Source of the DNA: Sphingomonas sp. 28-66-16
GTDB lineage: Bacteria; Pseudomonadota; Alphaproteobacteria; Sphingomonadales; Sphingomonadaceae
Direction: 5' to 3'
Assembly (NCBI GenBank): GCA_002281485.1
Contig: NCGF01000004.1
Span: forward strand, 1-64,000
DNA length: 64,000 nucleotides
Shown: piece after piece, positions 1 through 8,755 of the stretch
Layout of the letters: every line of letters begins with the position of its first letter
Numbering within the stretch: the stretch's first letter is position 1
Notes under the pieces: model-generated
Told to the model about the DNA's origin: nothing
What the model saw: only the letters and a program-made list of their open reading frames with translations
Databases searched by the model: none
Position numbers and translations under genes: made by a program

Positions 1-3000
1 CGACGTTCACGGTGACGGTGACCGACGCGACGACGCCTGTCGCGCAGAGCTCGGCGCAGACGTTCCAGCTGACGGTGGCGAAGGGCGCGCAGACGATCAG
101 CTTTACTTCGACCGCGCCGACGGCGGCGACGGTCGGCGGCGCGACCTACACGCCGACGGCGAGCGCAACCTCCGGGCTGGCCGTGACGCTGACGATCGAC
201 CCGGTCAGCAGCGCGGTGTGCGTGCTTGCAGGCGGGACGGTCAGCTTCACCGCCGCGGGCACCTGTACCATCAATGCCGACCAGCCGGGCGACGGCAATT
301 TCAACGCGGCGCCGCGTGCGCAGCAGAGCGTCGCCGTGGCCATCGGGGCGCCCACGGTCACCGGCTTGAATCCCGCCGTCGGGACGAGCGGTGGTGGAAC
401 GACCGTCGTGATCGCGGGCAGCAACTTTGCCGGCGCGACCTCGGTCGCGTTCGGCGGGGTCGCGGCCGCGAGCTATGTCGTCGACAGCGCGACCCAGATC
501 ACCGCGATCACGCCGCCCGGCACGGGGACGGTCGACGTGATCGTCACGACGCCTGCAGGGCCGAGCGCCACGACGGCCGCCGATCGCTTCAGCTATAGTC
601 CGCCTCTCGTCGCCTCGGTGAGCCCGGTCGCGATTGCGGCCGGCACCAGCGCGGCGATCACGATTACCGGCAGCGGCTTCACGCCGACGGCCACCGTGAC
701 GGTCGGCGGAACCGCAGCGACGGGAGTCGCGTGCCCGACAACGACTCAGTGCACTGCCACCGCCCCCGCGCTCGCGGCGGGCAGCTATGACGTGGTCGTC
801 CGGACCGGTTCGGTCGCCAGTGCAGTCTCCGCCAATGACCGGCTCAATTATCTCGCGCCGCCGACGATCAGCGCGGCGTTCGGCGCCGCCTCGATCACCA
901 CCGCAACCGGCACCACGCTGGCGATCACCGTCACCAACCCGGCCGCCAATGGCATCGCGCTCAACGGTACCGCGATCGCGCCAAGCGCGCTCAACGGGCT
1001 GGCGGCGATCGTGCAGTCCAACAGCTGCGGCGGCGCGCTGACCAGCAGCGGCAGCGTGACGCTGAGCGGCGGCGTCGCGCTGGCACCGGGCGCGCAATGC
1101 GCCATCATCCTGTCGGTCACGTCGACGAGTGCCGGCACGACCAGCTTCACCCCGTCGGCCGCCGCTGCGACCGGCCCGATCGCGCTGACCGGCGTCGCGG
1201 GCGCGCCTGTCACGCTGGTCGTCCGGTCGACCGTCGCGACGCTCAATGGACTCGCGCTCTCGACGGGCACGCTGACGCCGGGCTTCGCCAGCGCCACGAC
1301 GCGCTACACAGCGACGGTGCCGAACGCGACCAGTTCGATCACGCTCACGCCGACAACCTCGGATCCCGGCGCGACGGTGACGGTCAACGGCGTGGCGGTC
1401 GCCTCCGGCACCGCGTCCGGCGCGATAACGCTCGCCGTGGGCGCCAACACCATCACTACAGTGGTGACAGCGCAGGATGGCACGAGCATCGCGACCTATA
1501 CGGTGATCGTGACCCGCGCCGCCTCGTCGGTCGCGACGCTGTCGGGGTTGTCGCTGAGCGCCGGCCCGCTCAACCCGGCGTTCGCGAGCGGCACGACGAG
1601 CTATACCATTGAGGTGCCCAACACGGTCAGTTCGACGACGGTCACCCCGACGGTAACCGACGCCGCGTCAACCGTGACCGTCAATGGTACGGCAGTGGGA
1701 TCTGGGATCGCCTCGGGCGCGATACCGCTTGCCGTGGGCGCCAACAGCATCACCACGATCGTGACGGCGCAGGATCGCTCGACGACGGCAAGCTACGTCG
1801 TGGTGGTGACTCGTTCCGAGGCACCGCCGGTCGCCGCCGACCGGCCGGGGGTCGCCATTGACTATAACAGCATCGGGACGGCGATCGATCTGTCGGCATC
1901 GATCAGCGGCGTCCGCACCGGCGTCGCGGTCGTTACCGCCCCGGCACACGGCTCGACGAGCATCGCGGGCGAAGTAGTGACCTATGTCCCGACCCCGGGC
2001 TATTACGGCGCTGACAGTTTCCGCTACACCGCGACCGGTCCGGGCGGCACGTCGGCGCCCGCGACGGTCGGCCTCACCGTCGCCACGCCGGCCGCGCCGG
2101 TCGCTGCCAACAAGGGCGGAGTGGCGGTCGCCTATAATAGCGGGGGGACGGCGATCGACCTTGCGAGTTCGGTGTCGGGTGTCTTTACCAGCCTGGCGGT
2201 CGCCGGCCAACCGACGCATGGCAGCGTCACGCTTGCCGGGACGGTCGCGACCTATGTCCCGACCACCGGCTATTACGGTGCCGACAGCTTCACCTATACG
2301 GCGACCGGACCGGGCGGCACCTCGGCCCCGGCGACGGTCGGCGTTACGGTCGCCACGCCTGCCGCGCCGGTGGCGGCGGACAAGAATGGCGGCACGATCG
2401 CCTATAACAGCGGTGGCACGGCGATCGAGCTGGCCGGGTCGGTTTCGGGCGTATTCTCGAGCCTGGCGGTCGCCGCGCCGCCGGCTCACGGCACCGTCGT
2501 GGTGACCGGGACGGTGGCGACCTATACGCCGACGGCGGGCTATTACGGCGCCGACAGCTTCACCTATACCGCGACCGGTCCGGGCGGAACGTCGCCGCCG
2601 GCGCGGGTGACCGTCACCGTCGCGACTCCGGGGGCACCGGTCGTCGCCGATCGCACCGGCGTGACCATCGGGTACAACAGCAACGGCACGCCGATCGATC
2701 TCGCGACCTCGGTTTCGGGGGTCTATTCGAGCCTGTCGATCGCCGGACAGCCCGCGCATGGTGCGGCGACGCTGGCGGGCACCGTGATCACCTACACCCC
2801 CACCACCGGCTATTATGGTCCCGACAGCTTCACCGTGACCGCGACCGGCCCGGGCGGCACATCGCCCGCCGGCACGGTCCGTCTGACGGTCGATACACCA
2901 CCTCCGCCGGTAGCTATCCCCGTCGCCCAGACGGTCACGCTATCGACGACCACCGGCACCAAGAGCGCCGATATCAACCTGTCGAACCAGGTGACCGGCG

Positions 3001-4793
3001 TGTTCTCGACCATCGAAATTTCGCAGAGCCCGCAACATGGGACGGTGCTCCTGACGTCGAGCGGCACTTCGGCCGCCGGCGGAGTGACAGGCACGGCGAC
3101 CTCGCAAGCCGTGGCCGCGCCAATCATCGCCGTCTACACGCCGACCCCCGGCTATTATGGCGCCGATCAGTTCCAGTTCGTGGCGGTCGGCCCGGGCGGC
3201 CGTTCGGCACCCGGCAGCGTGTCGCTTACGATCGTCGGGACGAGGCCGATTGCCCGCGACAAGCAAGCCGCCACCGGCGATGCGCAAGTCGTGCTGGTCG
3301 ATCTGACCAGCGACGCGACCGAGGCGCCGTTCACCAGTGCCACGATCGTGTCGGTAACGCCCGCCGCCGCAGCGACGGCCGCGCTGATCGAATTGGGCCC
3401 GGTCGGCAATCGCACCTATCAATTGAGCGTGACGCCCGCCGCGCGGTTCAGCGGGACAATCGCGGTGAGCTATAGTCTCACCAACGCCTTCGCCACTTCG
3501 GCACCGGCGACGGTAACGATTGCGGTCACCGCGCGTCCCGATCCCTCGGTCGATCCCGCGGTGCGTGCGCTGAGCGACGCGCAGGCGGAAGCGACGCGTC
3601 GCTTCGCCCAGGCGCAGATCGGCAACTTCATGCGCCGCAACGAGCAGCTCCATCATCCGTCGAGCGGGCGCAGCGACCCGCTTGGCTTCCGGTTCAATTC
3701 GCGCGATGGCTCGAGTGGCTTCGGCGACGCGCGCTTCTACAACGGCGATCTCGACATCACCGAGCGGATGCGCTGGGCAAGCGATGGCCGGAGCGGCGGA
3801 ATCGACTCGCTGACGAACCCCGACGCTCCGGGCGGCGGCGGTCGCGGCGGTGGGCGGCGTGGCGGTGTGCCCCGCGGGCCGGGCGAGGGGACCTATGGCG
3901 CCGGCGCCACCACCGGCAACAGCCCCGGCTTCGGAGCGGCGGAAGGCGGATCGGGTGGCCGGTCGATCGGCGGGCTCGCGATCTGGACCGGCGGCGCGAT
4001 CGAGATCGGTACCCGCGACGCGACCAGCCGGCGCACCAAGATTACCGCCTCGACGTCGGGGCTGAGCGGCGGCATCGACATGCGGATCGGCGAAGACGTG
4101 ACGGTGGGCGTCGGTGGCGGCTATGGCGCCGATCTCAGCGAGATCGATGGCGGCGCCGGTCGCGTGCGATCGGATACCAGCGTGGTTGCCGCCTATGGCA
4201 GCGCGGTGCCGATCGACGGTTTCTTCCTCGACGGGGTGATTGGTTACGGTACGCTCCGCTTCAACACCCGTCGTCTTGTGGGCAATGCGCTGGCAACGGG
4301 CGGGCGCGACGGCTCGATGTGGTTCGGTGCGCTCTCGGCGGGAATCGATCGCAACAACGGGCCGCTGCTCTGGTCGGTCTATGGCCATCTCGAATGGCTC
4401 GACGCGACGCTTGGCAGCTATGCAGAGACGGGTGCCGGGCGGCTCAACCTGCGGTTCGACGAGCGCAACGTGAGTTCGCTGTCGAGCGTCATCGGCGGCC
4501 GGCTCGGGTTCACACAAAAGGTGTCGTTCGGATCGGTGTCGCCGCAGATCAGGGGCGAATGGCAGCATGAGTTCAACGGCAGCTCGCTACAGGGCGTCGA
4601 TTACGCCGACATCATCGGCGCCTCGCAATATGGCATCGAGACGATCGGATGGCGCCGCGACAGCTTCACGGTCTCGCTCGGCAGCCGATTGATCCTGCCT
4701 TATGAATGGGCGCTCGATTTCGAACTCGGCCTGCGCGGTGCCACCGGACAGACATCGGGCCAATTGCGGATCGCGGTCACCAAGAAATTCTAG
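1..4793 (+). CDS. Autotransporter-type surface protein with Ig-like repeats (5' end outside window)
   Basis: The frame is already open at base 3 and runs to TAG at 4791-4793, so the start lies upstream; about 1,596 codons are visible. Counting from the GTG at 12, I see an Ig-like segment (~25-110), two IPT/TIG domains (~113-195 and ~198-282), two cadherin-like beta-sandwich repeats starting VATLNGLALS and VATLSGLSLS (~405-605), five longer Ig-like repeats (~612-1075) each carrying GYYGAD or a close variant followed by a TATGPGG-type motif, a Gly/Arg-rich linker, and a C-terminal segment of about 290 residues with alternating beta-strand pattern ending VTKKF. A terminal Phe after such a barrel is typical of type V autotransporters, so the passenger is probably displayed on the cell surface. 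Ligand and role (adhesion, biofilm) are unknown. Domain assignment is by eye; the autotransporter call is fairly secure, the function is not. Confidence 0.8.
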   Translation, partial: TFTVTVTDATTPVAQSSAQTFQLTVAKGAQTISFTSTAPTAATVGGATYTPTASATSGLAVTLTIDPVSSAVCVLAGGTVSFTAAGTCTINADQPGDGNFNAAPRAQQSVAVAIGAPTVTGLNPAVGTSGGGTTVVIAGSNFAGATSVAFGGVAAASYVVDSATQITAITPPGTGTVDVIVTTPAGPSATTAADRFSYSPPLVASVSPVAIAAGTSAAITITGSGFTPTATVTVGGTAATGVACPTTTQCTATAPALAAGSYDVVVRTGSVASAVSANDRLNYLAPPTISAAFGAASITTATGTTLAITVTNPAANGIALNGTAIAPSALNGLAAIVQSNSCGGALTSSGSVTLSGGVALAPGAQCAIILSVTSTSAGTTSFTPSAAAATGPIALTGVAGAPVTLVVRSTVATLNGLALSTGTLTPGFASATTRYTATVPNATSSITLTPTTSDPGATVTVNGVAVASGTASGAITLAVGANTITTVVTAQDGTSIATYTVIVTRAASSVATLSGLSLSAGPLNPAFASGTTSYTIEVPNTVSSTTVTPTVTDAASTVTVNGTAVGSGIASGAIPLAVGANSITTIVTAQDRSTTASYVVVVTRSEAPPVAADRPGVAIDYNSIGTAIDLSASISGVRTGVAVVTAPAHGSTSIAGEVVTYVPTPGYYGADSFRYTATGPGGTSAPATVGLTVATPAAPVAANKGGVAVAYNSGGTAIDLASSVSGVFTSLAVAGQPTHGSVTLAGTVATYVPTTGYYGADSFTYTATGPGGTSAPATVGVTVATPAAPVAADKNGGTIAYNSGGTAIELAGSVSGVFSSLAVAAPPAHGTVVVTGTVATYTPTAGYYGADSFTYTATGPGGTSPPARVTVTVATPGAPVVADRTGVTIGYNSNGTPIDLATSVSGVYSSLSIAGQPAHGAATLAGTVITYTPTTGYYGPDSFTVTATGPGGTSPAGTVRLTVDTPPPPVAIPVAQTVTLSTTTGTKSADINLSNQVTGVFSTIEISQSPQHGTVLLTSSGTSAAGGVTGTATSQAVAAPIIAVYTPTPGYYGADQFQFVAVGPGGRSAPGSVSLTIVGTRPIARDKQAATGDAQVVLVDLTSDATEAPFTSATIVSVTPAAAATAALIELGPVGNRTYQLSVTPAARFSGTIAVSYSLTNAFATSAPATVTIAVTARPDPSVDPAVRALSDAQAEATRRFAQAQIGNFMRRNEQLHHPSSGRSDPLGFRFNSRDGSSGFGDARFYNGDLDITERMRWASDGRSGGIDSLTNPDAPGGGGRGGGRRGGVPRGPGEGTYGAGATTGNSPGFGAAEGGSGGRSIGGLAIWTGGAIEIGTRDATSRRTKITASTSGLSGGIDMRIGEDVTVGVGGGYGADLSEIDGGAGRVRSDTSVVAAYGSAVPIDGFFLDGVIGYGTLRFNTRRLVGNALATGGRDGSMWFGALSAGIDRNNGPLLWSVYGHLEWLDATLGSYAETGAGRLNLRFDERNVSSLSSVIGGRLGFTQKVSFGSVSPQIRGEWQHEFNGSSLQGVDYADIIGASQYGIETIGWRRDSFTVSLGSRLILPYEWALDFELGLRGATGQTSGQLRIAVTKKF
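1830..3235 (+). repeat. In-frame tandem 270-bp coding repeats (five copies)
   Basis: Within the autotransporter gene the motif coding GYYG recurs at about 1998, 2268, 2538, 2808 and 3150. The first three intervals are exactly 270 bp (90 codons); the last is 342 bp because the final copy carries an insertion. Copies are clearly similar in DNA (blocks coding TATGPGGTS are nearly identical) but not identical. Such arrays can expand or contract by recombination and are prone to short-read assembly collapse. Confidence 0.85.
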
Positions 4794-4861
4794 GGGGGTG
4801 GCTCCCAAAGCGCGGCTCGCGACCGGTTGGGTTGGGGCAGAAACGGGATGGCCGCTCGACA

Positions 4862-4981
4862 ATCTTTCTGGTCAAAAGCCTTGAGATGACTGTCGGCGCA
4901 GACGGCGGGCTGGACATCGCGCTGCCGCCGATGGCGATGCGCGGGTTCCACCTGACGGGCCGAACGGGCTGCGTGGCCTAG
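4862..4981 (+). pseudogene. Possible C-terminal remnant of a lost gene
   Basis: This gap between the autotransporter stop and the GH43 gene contains a short in-frame stretch ending LPPMAMRGFHLTGRTGCVA and a TAG at 4979-4981. The 'ALPPMAMRGFHL' pattern resembles the last beta-strand of some glycoside hydrolases, and the stop shares a CTAG palindrome with the stop of the convergent GH43 gene, as two intact convergent genes might. No ribosome binding site or upstream domain belongs to it. I cannot name a family; it may be a coincidental open frame. Confidence 0.25.
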
Positions 4982-6636
4982 CGAGCCCAGGCATAGGGGC
5001 CGACGACCGTGCCGACGAAGCCACCTGCTTTTTTGGTGCTCAGGAAGGTTGCATCAAAGCCGGCCTTCAGCGTCAGCGTCTTGCCGCCGACGTAGCAGTC
5101 GAAGGCCATCGTGCCGCCATTGGCCCGGATCGTCAGCGTGATCGGCCCTGCGTAACGGCGGGCGCGGTCGCCACGAGCGTATCGGTATTGGCATGATCGC
5201 GCGCATAAAGCGTGATGACAGGCTTGCCGCCGCGCCGTGTCACGCCGAAGAACAGGAACGATTCATCACTCTGCACGGCGGCGAGCCCGGCCCGGTCGCC
5301 GTCATGCACGGGGGTGTAGCGCATCACCGTCGAGAAGGTCGCGACATGATGCTGCTGCCGCCGCCCGACAAAGGCGGGGACGCCGCCGACATCGCCCATC
5401 GCCGCGCCGCGGTTGAGAATCAGCGCGCCGCCGACGAGCCGATAGACGGGGCGTTTCGGCGTGCGCACGCCGACCCAGCCACTGCCCAGCCGGCCCCCGG
5501 CGAAGTGATCGACATAGCCAAAGTCGCCGTTCATCGGATGATCGGGCCTCGGCTGGGGTTGAAGGCGGGGCCGCGGCGCGACGAAGGGGATGATCGCGCC
5601 ATTAGGAAGGATCGTCGGCCAGCCGCCGGGCCAGCTGACCGGCAGCAAGAAGGTCTCGCGGCCGATATTGTAAAAATCGCCGTCATGGGGCCGGGTCGCC
5701 AGGAACGTCGCCCACCAGTCGCCGGCCGGAGTCTGGACGAACTTGGCGTGGCCCGCCGAGGTGATCGGATGGGGGAGTCCCGGAGCGAGCCCGCGCTGCG
5801 TGAGGATGGGATTGTCGGCAAACGGGATGAAGGGGCCGCGGATATCGTCGGCCCGGAATACGACTTCCGAATGAGTGTCGCTGGTGCCGCCTTCGGCCGC
5901 GATCAAATAGTAGAAGCCGTCGCGATTGATCAGATGGGGCCCCTCGATCCAGATCGGTTTGGTCGACAGATCGACCCCGCCATTGACGATCTGGGTGCGT
6001 TCGCCGACCAGCTTCATCGCCCGCCAATCGAATTGCTGAAGCCAGATCGCCCGGTGCCCATCGTAGCGCGGCGGTTCGTTTGGCGCGCCGTTATTAACCA
6101 TATAGGCGAGATCGCCGTCCCGGAAGATGGCCGGATCAATCCCCTCGAAAGCGAACCAGATGGAGTTCGACCAGGGACCGGCGGAATCCCTGGCGACAAT
6201 GACGTAATTCCCGCCGCAATCGACGCAGGTATTGGCGATGTAGAACAGCCCCTCATGATAGGAGATGTCGGGCGCAAACACGCCGCGCGATACCGTCAGG
6301 CCCGAAAAATCGAGCTGGCCGGGTCGATCGATCGCGTTGCCAATTTGCACCCAGTTGACCAAATCCCTTGACCTGAAGATCGGCAGCCCGGGGAAATGCG
6401 TGAAGGATGAATTGACGAGATAATAATCATCGCCGGCGCGCGTGATCGACGGATCGGGGTAATAGCCCGATAGGATCGGATTGCGATCATCATCGGCGCC
6501 GGCGGCAACTTGCTCCTGCGCGTGCCCCTCGTACCGAAAGCTTCCGAAACGTGCGGGGGCCGGCGGGCCCGCTTCAGCCGCCGTCGCTGCCAGCAGGCCG
6601 ATACCCTGCTATGCCGCCCCAAACCCGCGAGATCAT
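4978..6636 (-). pseudogene. GH43 beta-xylosidase/arabinofuranosidase, broken by two frameshifts
   Basis: The main frame (to 5133) encodes a GH43 five-bladed propeller plus most of the C-terminal beta-sandwich. The frame continues upstream of the first TTG (6362) and encodes GYYPDPSITRAGDDYYLVN, the usual GH43 N-terminus with the catalytic base Asp; DPAIFRDGD (pKa-modulating Asp) and WIEGPHL (acid Glu) follow. That frame hits a TAG at about 6611 with no usable start, whereas an ATG at 6636 in another frame encodes MISRVWGGIAG, which would complete a signal peptide with the in-frame GLLAATAAEA. At the 3' end, translation stops at 5133, but the family-typical ending (RYAGPITLTIRANGG ... GGFVGTVVGPYAWAR, stop 4978-4980) lies in the same frame as the ATG. 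Two opposite single-base shifts, near 6605 and near 5145, restore about 552 residues, the usual two-domain length. Either a recent pseudogene or two base-call errors in C/G runs. Confidence 0.8.
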
Positions 6637-6716
6637 GTCACTCTCCCCTGCGTCGTCCGGGGGGCTGTCGCGCCCGAATTCGTCGAAGATTCGCCAAACC
6701 ATATCGCCCGATAAAA

Positions 6717-6729
6717 ACTCAGACAAATA
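6717..6729 (-). promoter_or_regulatory. Shared 13-bp element, copy 1 (upstream of broken GH43)
   Basis: On the minus strand this reads TATTTGTCTGAGT, identical over 13 bp to the copy at 12314-12326 and closely matched at 17856-17868. It lies about 80 bp upstream of the GH43 ATG at 6636, in the same orientation as that gene. It is a candidate operator for the GntR/FCD regulator encoded at 15450-16181 (inference). Confidence 0.55.
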
Positions 6730-6786
6730 AAATGCGGTGGCCTGGGCATCGAACGGTCAAATCCTGCCCGTTCGATGGTCCTTCCC

Positions 6787-6823
6787 TTGACAAGCAGCAT
6801 CAGTCGTGGTGGTAGCGCTATCA
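6787..6823 (+). promoter_or_regulatory. xylX promoter with LacI-type operator
   Basis: A perfect -35 hexamer TTGACA sits at 6787-6792. After 17 bases comes TGGTAGCGCTATCA (6810-6823), a 14-bp palindrome with one mismatch and a central CG, the form bound by LacI-family repressors. It covers the expected -10 region, so binding should block transcription of xylX-xylB-xylC-xylE. The neighbouring LacI-family gene (11077-12153) is the obvious candidate binder; this pairing is inferred. Confidence 0.65.
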
Positions 6824-6847
6824 AACAAGAAAGCGAAAGGGGAGGAT

Positions 6848-7981
6848 ATGAGCGACATTTCGGCGATCGCAGCCTCTTCGCTGCCCGACGATTGGCAGGA
6901 CGGCGTGTTCGTCGGCCGGATCGAGACAGCGCAAGGGCCGAGCCCCGTTCTCCTTCGCGGCGGTATGATCATCGACATGTCAGCGGTTGCGCCGACCGTA
7001 TCCACGCTCGTCGAGCGCGGCGATTTTTCAGGAAGTGGCGGCACGTCGCTCGGCTGTTTTGATTCGCTTCGCCACTTGCTGATCAGCCCCATCGACTTGC
7101 AGTGCGTAAAGGCGTGCGGCGTTACCTTCGCCGTATCGGCGATCGAGCGGGTCATCGAAGAGCGGGCACGCGGCGATTGGTCGATCGCGGGCGCGATCCG
7201 CGCGCGCCTCGAATCGCGCGTCGGCGGATCGATCAGGTCGGTGGTGCCAGGAACGGACGAGGCCGCGGCGCTCAAGGCGGCGCTGATCGCGGATGGCCTC
7301 TGGTCGCAATATCTCGAAGTCGCGATCGGCCCCGACGCCGAGGTTTTCACCAAGGCGCCGGTGCTGGCGACGGTGGGCCCGGGCGCCGATATCGGTGTCC
7401 GATCGGATTCAACATGGAACAATCCCGAGCCAGAGATCGCGCTGCTGGTCGACAGCTGCGGCGCCGCGATCGGCGCGATGCTCGGCAACGACGTCAATCT
7501 TCGCGATTTCGAGGGGCGATCGGCGCTGCTGCTCGGCAAGGCCAAGGACAATAACGCGTCGTGTGCGCTCGGCCCGATGGTGCGGCTGTTCGATGAGAGC
7601 TTCACGATCGACGATGTCCGCAGCGCCGAGGTGCGGCTGACGATCATCGGCGCGGATGGCTATGTCCTCGAAGGCGCCAGCAACATGGCCGAAATCAGCC
7701 GCGATCCGCTCGATCTGATCGCCCAGACGCGCAGCGAACATCAATATCCGGACGGCTTCGCGCTGTTTCTCGGCACGCTGTTCGCCCCAATTCAGGATCG
7801 CGACGAGCCGGGGCGTGGCTTTACCCACAAGACGGGAGATCTGGTGACGATCGAAAGCGACAAGCTCGGCAAGCTGACCAATCGCGTCGTCACCTCGCGC
7901 GATGCGGCGCCTTGGACCATGGGCATCGGCGCGCTGATCGCCAATCTCGGGCGGCGGGGTTTGCTGGGGGCGATTCAATGA
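6848..7981 (+). CDS. xylX: 2-keto-3-deoxy-D-xylonate dehydratase (FAH family)
   Basis: A 377-residue fumarylacetoacetate hydrolase-family protein, the size of Caulobacter XylX. In the Weimberg pathway this enzyme dehydrates 2-keto-3-deoxy-D-xylonate to alpha-ketoglutarate semialdehyde in the cytoplasm. The FAH-type core lies in the C-terminal two thirds (GVTFAVSAIERVIEERARGD near residue 98, then PEPEIALLVDS-like metal-site residues around 197 and GFALFLGTLFAPIQDRDEPG near 306). I start it at ATG 6848, which has GGGGAGG just upstream; a longer GTG at 6806 would overlap the operator. It is first in a tight operon: its stop overlaps the xylB start (ATGA). The substrate assignment rests on the family plus xylB, xylC and xylD in the locus; a keto-deoxy-arabinonate dehydratase is the main alternative. 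Confidence 0.85.
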   Translation: MSDISAIAASSLPDDWQDGVFVGRIETAQGPSPVLLRGGMIIDMSAVAPTVSTLVERGDFSGSGGTSLGCFDSLRHLLISPIDLQCVKACGVTFAVSAIERVIEERARGDWSIAGAIRARLESRVGGSIRSVVPGTDEAAALKAALIADGLWSQYLEVAIGPDAEVFTKAPVLATVGPGADIGVRSDSTWNNPEPEIALLVDSCGAAIGAMLGNDVNLRDFEGRSALLLGKAKDNNASCALGPMVRLFDESFTIDDVRSAEVRLTIIGADGYVLEGASNMAEISRDPLDLIAQTRSEHQYPDGFALFLGTLFAPIQDRDEPGRGFTHKTGDLVTIESDKLGKLTNRVVTSRDAAPWTMGIGALIANLGRRGLLGAIQ

Positions 7982-8754
7982 CGGCGCTGGAGGCGGCATC
8001 GGTCGAGCGTATCGGCGCGATCTATCCCAGCCTGTCGGGCAAGCGAGTGCTGATCACCGGTGGTGCGAGCGGGATCGGCGCTGCGCTGGTCGAGGCATTT
8101 GCGGGGCAGGGAGCCTCGGTCGCATTTGTCGATCTCGACGTGGCGGCCGGCGATCGGCTGGAGGCGCGGCTCGCGACGACACGGTTTGTGCCATGCGACC
8201 TGCGCGACGTCGAGGCGCTGCAGGGTTGCATCGGGATGATTTCGTCGGCGCTCGGCGGGATCGACATTCTGCTCAACAACGCCGCCAATGACGACCGCCA
8301 TCATCTGGCGGATGTCACCCCGGCCTATTGGGACGAGCGCATGGCGACGAATTTGCGGCATTTGTTCTTCGCCACGCAGGCAGTGGTGCCGGCGATGCGT
8401 GCGGCGGGCGGCGGCGCGATCGTCAATTTCGGCTCGATCAGCTGGCATCTCGGCCTGCCCGATCTTGTGCTGTACCAGACGGCGAAAGCGGCGATCGAAG
8501 GCCTGACTCGCGGACTGGCGCGCGATCTTGGCCGCGACAATATCCGCGTGACGACAATCGTGCCCGGCAACGTCCAGACCCCGCGTCAGCAAAAATGGTA
8601 CTCCCCCGAGGGCGAGGCCGAGATCATGGGCGCGCAGTGCCTCAGCGGCCGCATCCAGCCCGATGACGTCGCGGCGCTGGCGCTGTTTCTCGCCTCCGAT
8701 GATGCGCGGATGTGCACCGGCCACGAATATTTCGTCGATGCGGGTTGGCGCTGA
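7978..8754 (+). CDS. xylB: NAD-dependent D-xylose 1-dehydrogenase (SDR family)
   Basis: A 258-residue short-chain dehydrogenase that oxidises D-xylose to D-xylonolactone, first step of the Weimberg pathway. It has the Rossmann motif TGGASGIG (~residue 25), NNAANDDRH, catalytic Ser in NFGSISWHLG and the YQTAK catalytic Tyr-Lys pair, and ends CTGHEYFVDAGWR. Segments such as NDDRHHLADVTPAYWDER and SISWHLGLPDLVLYQTAK match what I recall of Caulobacter XylB almost residue for residue, which separates it from the many other SDRs. The start ATG overlaps the xylX stop; the stop is one base before the xylC start, so the genes are probably translationally coupled. Arabinose or other aldoses could be side substrates. 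Confidence 0.9.
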   Translation: MTALEAASVERIGAIYPSLSGKRVLITGGASGIGAALVEAFAGQGASVAFVDLDVAAGDRLEARLATTRFVPCDLRDVEALQGCIGMISSALGGIDILLNNAANDDRHHLADVTPAYWDERMATNLRHLFFATQAVVPAMRAAGGGAIVNFGSISWHLGLPDLVLYQTAKAAIEGLTRGLARDLGRDNIRVTTIVPGNVQTPRQQKWYSPEGEAEIMGAQCLSGRIQPDDVAALALFLASDDARMCTGHEYFVDAGWR

Positions 8755-8755
8755 G

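Noticed and set aside
1998-3160. Evenly spaced repeats as a CRISPR-like array
   Set aside because: The 270-bp period is an exact multiple of three inside an open frame and codes Ig-like domains; no short direct repeats with unique spacers.
2940-4568. A 542-codon minus-strand frame opposite the autotransporter barrel
   Set aside because: Arg/Ala/His-rich shadow frame without a start signal or motif; the plus-strand barrel ends with a proper terminal Phe.
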